From Siderastrea radians (Eukaryota > Cnidaria > Anthozoa > Scleractinia > Rhizangiidae): DNA of 64,000 nt. The translations under genes were made by a program, and so were the position numbers. This document shows positions 57,712-64,000 of this stretch, in pieces. The notes below the pieces were generated by a model. That model was not told where the DNA came from and searched no databases. It was given only the letters and a program-made list of their open reading frames with translations. Within the stretch, counting starts at the first letter, position 1; each line of letters starts with the position of its first letter. The stretch spans positions 31,617,375 through 31,681,374 of the forward strand of contig OZ024895.1 of NCBI GenBank assembly GCA_964017195.1, given 5' to 3'.

Positions 57712-59475
57712 GATAACTAAATCTATCTGCTTACGTCATAGCTACAAATGAAAAATTCACCTTCAAACTCTTCAACAAAGCTAATCTGAAGAAAGAAATG
57801 TCGCGTATATGACAGATTTGCTTTGAGAACTTTCTCGCTTAATCACCTCTCAATGAACTCTATCGACACAGTGAAATTAAATGATATTACCCAAGAATGT
57901 CAAATATTTCAGAAAATTGATTAACTGATAAAATCAGTGACTTTACCTCAAGAAATAAATAGAGGCTACTTGCAATCTAAAACCTCTAAACCTGTGTTTA
58001 TAAAGAATCGCTGTTTACTGTTCACAGCTATTTAACCAGTAGACTCAACAATATCTTCCTTCCTATGCTTTACATCATCACAAAACTCAAGAACGGAGTT
58101 TGTCATCGCCTTCGCAACCGGTTGAGTTCGAAGCACTATGTAACCACAACTAACAATACTCTCCATGACTCATAGACGATCTCGCACGCTAAACAAAATG
58201 GCATTTCAATCTCCCTTTCTATGTCATTTATAATGGTAGTAAAAGACAATCAACTTGTGGATACTATAATTGTTTTGCTTCCGTTAAAAAACGCATCAAC
58301 TACATAAACAATAATACATTTTTGCAATATGTGACTTGTCTTGCTTTATTTCAAACAGTACCCATACTTCACACACAAGGTTTTTCTTTTACACTCTCCA
58401 ATCTGCCAGCTTCCACTACATTCTCAGAAATACGCCAGAAACTTGTTATCGAGCACTCAAAACAACACCAAAAACAAAACTATTTCTATCCAAAAACACT
58501 AACCACTGCTAACGACGCGAAAGTAAACACTACCCTTAATAAACACCGCCCTTCTCAACCAAATGTCCTTAAAAACAGCGAATAAACATTACAACACCTA
58601 CCTTTAATTATCCTCGATAATCCCCAAAACTCAAAACAACAACATTACGCTCCTTTGTACGATTACTTTTTTCGTAACGGGAACTACTTCAAAGAACTAA
58701 AACAGACTTACAGGCCTTCGCTAACCTCCTTTCACAATCACCCGCGCACATCCTCTATCTAATCAATGTCATCATCTTACAAAACAAATCAATCATCTTT
58801 ACCTCCACAATACCTCTTACAAATGACAGTCAGTTCTCCCATGAATCACCAAATCTATCCGCTTCATCATAGCTACAAATGAAAAATTCACCTTAAAACT
58901 CTTCAACAGAGCTACTGTGACCAAAGAAATGTCGCGTATATGACACATTTCCTTTGAGAACTTTCTCGCTTAATGACCTCTGAACGAATTCTACCCACTC
59001 ACTTCAATTAAATGAATGTAAACATATTACCCAAGAATGTCCAGAATTTAAGGCATTGATTAACTGATGAAATGGGAAACCTTAAAGGATTTTCAAACTG
59101 ACATTCCACTCAATCATTGATTTTTGGATATGACCCCAACCTGTCAAGTTGGAGGCACTGTCGAACCACTGTTAACAATACTCTCCATAAGTCATCGACA
59201 ATCTCCCAGGCTAAGAACTCAGTAAAGCAACACCACACACGAAACTATTTCTATGCCCACATACTGACAACGTGCACAAAGCAACACAACATACAAAACT
59301 ATTTTTATGCCGACATACTGACAACCTGCACAACTCCAAAGTTCTCACTAGTCTTTGTAAACACTGCCCCTTGAAACGAAATCTCCTAAAAAACAGCGAA
59401 ATAAACAATTCAACAATTACCTTTACTCAACTTCAATACACCGCGAAACTCAAAACAACAAAATTACACTTCCCA
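57712..59475. repeat. Tandem duplication of a ~1.1-kb host segment
   Basis: 57712-57945 matches 58850-59078, and 58440-58640 matches 59210-59470, in the same order, diverged. A local ~54-bp duplication lies at 59235-59335. Confidence 0.72.
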
Positions 59476-59479
59476 CTTT

Positions 59480-60170
59480 CAACCTCGTAAAATACACGTC
59501 ATTATAACAAGCCTGATTATTTAGAGCCCGCGCGGAGACTAAGTCTACTGACTACTGCCAATTCAGGAATGTGCTACCCATTTTATGAGACGGCAGCGAC
59601 GTTTGAGACGTCGTGCCGCCTAATTATAACATTTTCGTTCAGTTTTATTTGTGATACCTGGGGTGTTTCTTGGTGTTACGGAAACCATTGTTGGTTAGTT
59701 ACTGTGTTGAAGTCTTATTATTGCTCATTATCTTTTCAATCTTTTGTTATACGTCATTTGGTGGTCACAACATCCGCAACACCAAGAAACTGCAGTTCAT
59801 TCAATCAAAATAGAGGTGAAACAACGTGCAGATGTAAAACACTTTAATCAGTGACCGTCTATTACAATTACATCTTGGCCTAGTCTGGCTGTTTGCTCTG
59901 GCAATGGATCAGCAATAACCATAGTACCACTAGGCAAATTATCGCCTGAGTTATCAGTGGTATTTTCTTTTTCACACCGGTATTCTACTTCGTCTTCAGA
60001 GTTACTTTCTGTCAGTTCTACAATCGATAACTGCCATCAAAATTTCTATTATCTGTTACCAAACAGCCCACAAAGATTTTTAGATTACATGTAGCGGGTG
60101 ATGTTTGTATATGAATTTGACAGTGGAATAAATTTTTACAGATCGTGAACAATACCGCAAAAATCGCAAG
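59480..60170. other. Host DNA without a recognised gene
   Basis: Nothing supported on either strand. Confidence 0.4.
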
Positions 60171-60175
60171 AATGC

Positions 60176-60352
60176 TTTTTTTACCGATACAGCAGCCATA
60201 TTGATTCTGTCCCCTGGGCATCCCATAATACTTGATTGATTCTATTATTGTGATAATGCTGCATTATCACTACAAAAGAATATATAAATTTCAATGAGTA
60301 CTGTGGGATGCCCAGGGGGCAAAATCAGTATGGCTGCTGTATTGGTAAAAAG
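60176..60352. repeat. Short palindromic MITE
   Basis: Arms contain ACAGCAGCCATATTGATTCT and CCCCTGGGCATCCCA, mirrored on the right. Confidence 0.82.
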
Positions 60353-60861
60353 GACCTGCAAAAATTTTGTGCCATGCGGCGGCTTTGCTGCTGTCGCCCC
60401 AGGGCCTTCACGGTGACGGTTGGAAATAACTGCAGTCCAAACCTCTCTTTTTGTTAAAATTGCTCATATTTCCACTTCACTTACACAGGAAGAAAAAAAA
60501 CGTTAGCAGTGTAAAATTACAGGACGCGGCCCATTTTTTTTCCAGTTTGATTGCTTTCTAGAGGTTTCCATCTCGCATCTGATTACTGGCTACAAAATTG
60601 GAAATGTCAAAATCAAATCAACATGTTTACTTTGCATGGCTTGGATAAAATGATCTCACCCGGAACGCAATTATTCGCGGTGTAGCACGTACGCAATTTT
60701 CGGACGAACAAAGGAAGTATTTACGTCTGCACGCAGGCTAGGAGCTAGCGAGTCTGAATTTAGAACGAAAAATTGAAAACTGAACGAAGGAAGGAAAAAT
60801 TCGCGTGTGTGCAAAGCTAGGAGCTACGTATGTTCTTACGTAGCCAGTTGACCATGAATAC

Positions 60862-61010
60862 CGTGTGGCAGAATTTTTGGGGCAGTTTAATTTTGCGGAT
60901 TGGCGATTTTTTGTGTTTTGCGGAAACTATTTTTTGCGATTGGAAAAGACTGGTTTTTCTTGCTGGGAATTAATTTTTGTGTTTTCTGGAAGTGGCGTTC
61001 AGATAGAACT
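60862..61010 (+). repeat. Dispersed repeat, copy 2
   Basis: Second copy of the 56565-56720 repeat, with TTTAATTTTGCGGATTGGCG. Confidence 0.75.
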
Positions 61011-61463
61011 GATAAAATTTTCGTTTTTTATTGGAGTACAAGCAAAAAAAGGATAAAACAACATGCGAATGTAAAACGGATTAATCAGTGTCACTCAGTC
61101 TATTACAATGGATCGACAATAACTAGAGTACCACTTGATGTATTATCGACCGAGTTGTCTACAGCATTTTCTCCTTCAAACCAGGACTTTTGTACATAAT
61201 TTCTACAGTGAAGTAAATTTTTGCGGGAAAAAATTGCGGTAATTTAGTTTGTGGGACCTTTTTTTTTGCGGATAGCGAAAAAAACGCAAAAAAAACTCAA
61301 AAATTAGAACCTGCAAAACTTTAGTGCCACACGCTATCACAAAATAGATCACAAATGAGTTGGCGTGGAAGATATTGGATTTGTGATTTCAGTCTTTTTA
61401 TTGATGTTCACTTAATCCCAGTACAAAAGGCCTCTGTTACAAACATTTTACACTACGAGCAGT

Positions 61464-61702
61464 CTCTCTTTCCGCTCAAGGATAGTCGAGGGAAACGAAC
61501 AAGCGAGCGAGCGCGCTGGAAAATCGTCTGCTACATTGTTACGTGACGCGCATGTCAAGCTGAGTGTAGCGAGCTGGAAATCGCTTGCCGCGTTGATACG
61601 TGAGTGTAGCGAGCCAGAAAGAGATTACGTAACAATGCGGCAGGCAAATTCGCGTTCGTTCCTTTGTACGTTTCCCTCGACTATCCCTGAGCGGAAAGAG
61701 AG
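61464..61702. repeat. Fold-back repeat
   Basis: CTCTCTTTCCGCTCAAGGAT at the left and its reverse at the right; about 35-bp arms. Confidence 0.8.
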
Positions 61703-61818
61703 CCGATCGGCCGAAAGAGAGCCGATCGGGCTTCGGCCAAACCCAGAAACAGCGAATTCGGCCTCCGTGGTGTGTTCCCCTCTGTTTTATAGTGTTTGCA
61801 GCACCTTCATTTTAAATG

Positions 61819-63486
61819 TACCGTATTTTCTCAATTAAACGCTCCCGGCGTTTCTTTCAAACTTGGCATGGTGCACCTTGCCTTTGTTTGAATAAGTAGT
61901 TTCTTTGGGCCCACCGTTTTTTAAGAAATGGTTATTATTCATTTTGCAACTGAGAACTATTGGGGCTGTCCTGGCGTAAACAGTCGTGTGGCGTGAGTGT
62001 GTTAACTTTTTGGCAACAAGCCCACAAAGCCATTCAGAGTAGAATCCTTCGAGGTGTAATAGACAAGGTTTGAGGGGCTCTTAACCAAGTTTTGCGCAGT
62101 CTCTATGGATGAAGAATTAATCGGAGTGTTTGGATCCTCGAAAATATCGTAGATTTTGATTTGCAAAGACAACGCAGGAAGGAATCTGAAGGAAAAGTTT
62201 ACTTGGGAGCATGTTAGGACTCGCTGGTCTTCAGTTTAGGTTGGCGTTCGCCAGCGGGTTAGGAACAGCTGGACGAGGAAAGAAATTGGTTGTTAAGTTT
62301 AGTTGCTGTCGAAAAGATTGCAAAGACGTCTTTGTGTGTTGACGTTTCTGATCTAGAAGTGCAAACATTTCTTTGTGCATAAGTTGTCTGGGGGAGATAA
62401 TTGGTCATAATTAACGAAGTCCACGAAAGGCGATTGTGTACGTTTGCATTTGGTACGGGTTTAAGTTATAAACTATCAAAAAAATCATCGACACCTTACA
62501 GAGTTCAAGGACTTTATTGACAGCTTTCAGTTTGAGTTTTATGTGGTTTACTTTGAGCTGATTTATAGTGTATGTTGCTCGGAATTATCGGCCAGTCAGA
62601 ATTTTCCCCGTACGCGCGTATTTAATAAATTTTAAAAATATTCCATGCATCATTGCCAGAAGAGTCCTGACTCTTTCCCTTTATTGAGCTCTCCAGAATC
62701 GACCGTTATTGAAGTTTTCTTGGTTTCTGTATTTCATGTCCGCAGTTTAGTTTCGTAGTTCCCACAGTTGAATATATTCGTGGTTATGACATTGATCTGA
62801 CGATTTACTCGTTATTCTGAATTTCCCAAATGATGTTTGTTCTTTGATGATCACCAGAAAGATTCTTGAAATCCTTGTCATTAAGCTGCAGAAATGTTTT
62901 GTGTTTTCTCTCGCTTAGCCTTTTAGAACGATCATATTCGTGAGATTTTCCTGGCACGAAAGCTATTTAAATTTGATTTTCATAATTCAATTAGTAGAAT
63001 GTTTACATAGGTGTAATGTTGGCATGATTTCCAAAAACTAGCTCAACGTCTGTTTCTCTTTAATTATGTAAGTATTCTTCTACATTCATTCTGTTATTAC
63101 GAAAAAAAAAAGATTTCCCAGATTTATGATAGCATATTTCTTTTCAAATGCCGGGCTACGTTTTCGTAGTTTCCCCGTTATTCTTTAATTTTGAGCTGCC
63201 TGTTACCTATTTAATGGTGACGCTCTCTATCATGCAACCAAATCCTGCTCCTGATAACACTGATATACACTGAACAACAAAAATAGCAGAGACAAAATAG
63301 TAGTATCATCTAAAAAACAACTGCGAACTATCCGAACGGATCCGCTCGTTCTTCGCAGCCATGTATCTTGCCCTTAAATCTCAAGTTTATTATACAACAA
63401 ATAAACGTCTCAGGGGCTTATTTGCAGTTCCCTCTTTTATACCCGGCGTTTATGCGGGGCCTGGCGTTGAATCGAGAAAATATGGT
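61819..63486. repeat. Larger element with TACCGTATTTTCTCAATTAA ends
   Basis: The inverted partner (GAATCGAGAAAATATGGT) ends at 63486. Related ends are on the 45374-45879 MITE. No coding capacity seen inside. Confidence 0.6.
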
Positions 63487-64000
63487 GCGCTTAAATGTTA
63501 CGGCTACTTGTCTGCTCAAATAAAAACCTAAACGAGTTAATCAATTTTGGCCTACCTTAATCACTACGTTGTGGCTTGAATGTGCACTTATCAAAACAGG
63601 CGACTGCAAAACTTCGTAGAATTCTCTACTGTGCCTTTTGCTGTTATAACAGATTTTCGGCTCAATATTGATCAACGGACTTTGTTTTGTAATCATGGAC
63701 GCGTAATTTGCAATGAGCCTTAGGGCTTGTCTTAATAGCTTAAAGGTTGTTGAATTATGGAAATTAACTGAATTTCTTTAGAAATCAACTTCTTTTGGGT
63801 CCTCAAAAATGTTCCCGTGATAACTGAACTTCAAGGGAGTGTGAAATTTCCAGTGGGATATGGGTTCGGAGTCCGAGGTGCACTGTTTGGTTGTTTTCAA
63901 GACAATGCAGGTTTCTTCTGTGAGTAGCAGATCACGATTGATGTTAAAAGAAGCAACTGACAGAAAACAATGAACTCCAAAATTGAACCAAAAGTGAAAG
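63487..64000. other. Host DNA without a recognised gene
   Basis: Nothing supported. Confidence 0.4.

Noticed and set aside
58322..59490. Small + strand ORFs in the 58-59.5 kb region
   Set aside because: Low-complexity AC-rich duplicated host sequence with no domain or start support.

Overview
This window is animal nuclear DNA, most plausibly from an anthozoan cnidarian. It carries a nested stack of endogenous Polinton/Maverick (adintovirus-like) viruses on the left and ordinary repeat-rich host DNA on the right. Two spliced exons that read as mitochondrial elongation factor G (GFM1), an intact GT61-type glycosyltransferase gene, a DDE/YqaJ transposon and many MITEs show the host is a metazoan. 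The exact taxon is an inference.

Layout. Element A (1-14533, cut by the left window edge, AT-rich) reads from the right end inwards: terminal palindrome, VLTF3-like factor, a broken membrane-protein gene, small genes, fibre, ATPase, PPxY protein, penton-like protein, core protein, double-jelly-roll capsid, pVI-like protein/protease, two Zn-ribbon proteins, PLA2, integrase, two zinc-finger genes and PolB. Element B (14534-24364) is a close relative in the opposite orientation. Its left part is missing because A is inserted in its capsid-side genes. It keeps protease, Zn-ribbons, PLA2, integrase, an extra gene cassette (DUF5754-like, acidic zinc finger, Bro-N/VRR-NUC nuclease) and a broken PolB. 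B in turn interrupts element D, of which only the last 63 codons of one gene and a terminal block with a tRNA-like gene remain (24365-24810). Element C (about 26090-41300, more GC-rich, a different lineage) has an almost complete gene set. Its PolB, capsid, protease, second penton and DprA-like genes are broken, and a Crypton-like fragment and fold-back repeats sit in it. From about 41.3 kb to the end is host DNA.

How the genes work together. A, B and C share the virion-forming set: capsid, penton, FtsK/HerA-type packaging ATPase, adenain-like protease, PLA2 and pX/pVI-like core proteins. They also share a replication/integration set of PolB and a retroviral-type integrase with a chromodomain.

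The most striking signals are in A and B. (1) The Zn-ribbon, PLA2 and integrase frames are stacked as two successive -1 overlaps. Each has a canonical slippery heptamer (G GGA AAC, then A AAA AAC). The second is followed 7 nt later by a 13-bp stem that is identical in both elements. This looks like a gag-pro-pol-style double frameshift that would append integrase to a capsid protein. (2) Each element ends in a long imperfect palindrome that folds into a hairpin with a conserved TT bulge, like poxvirus or parvovirus telomeres. (3) Late genes start at a TCTAA-(A/T)-ATATATG signal that recalls the mavirus/CroV late promoter, and A carries a VLTF3-like late transcription factor.
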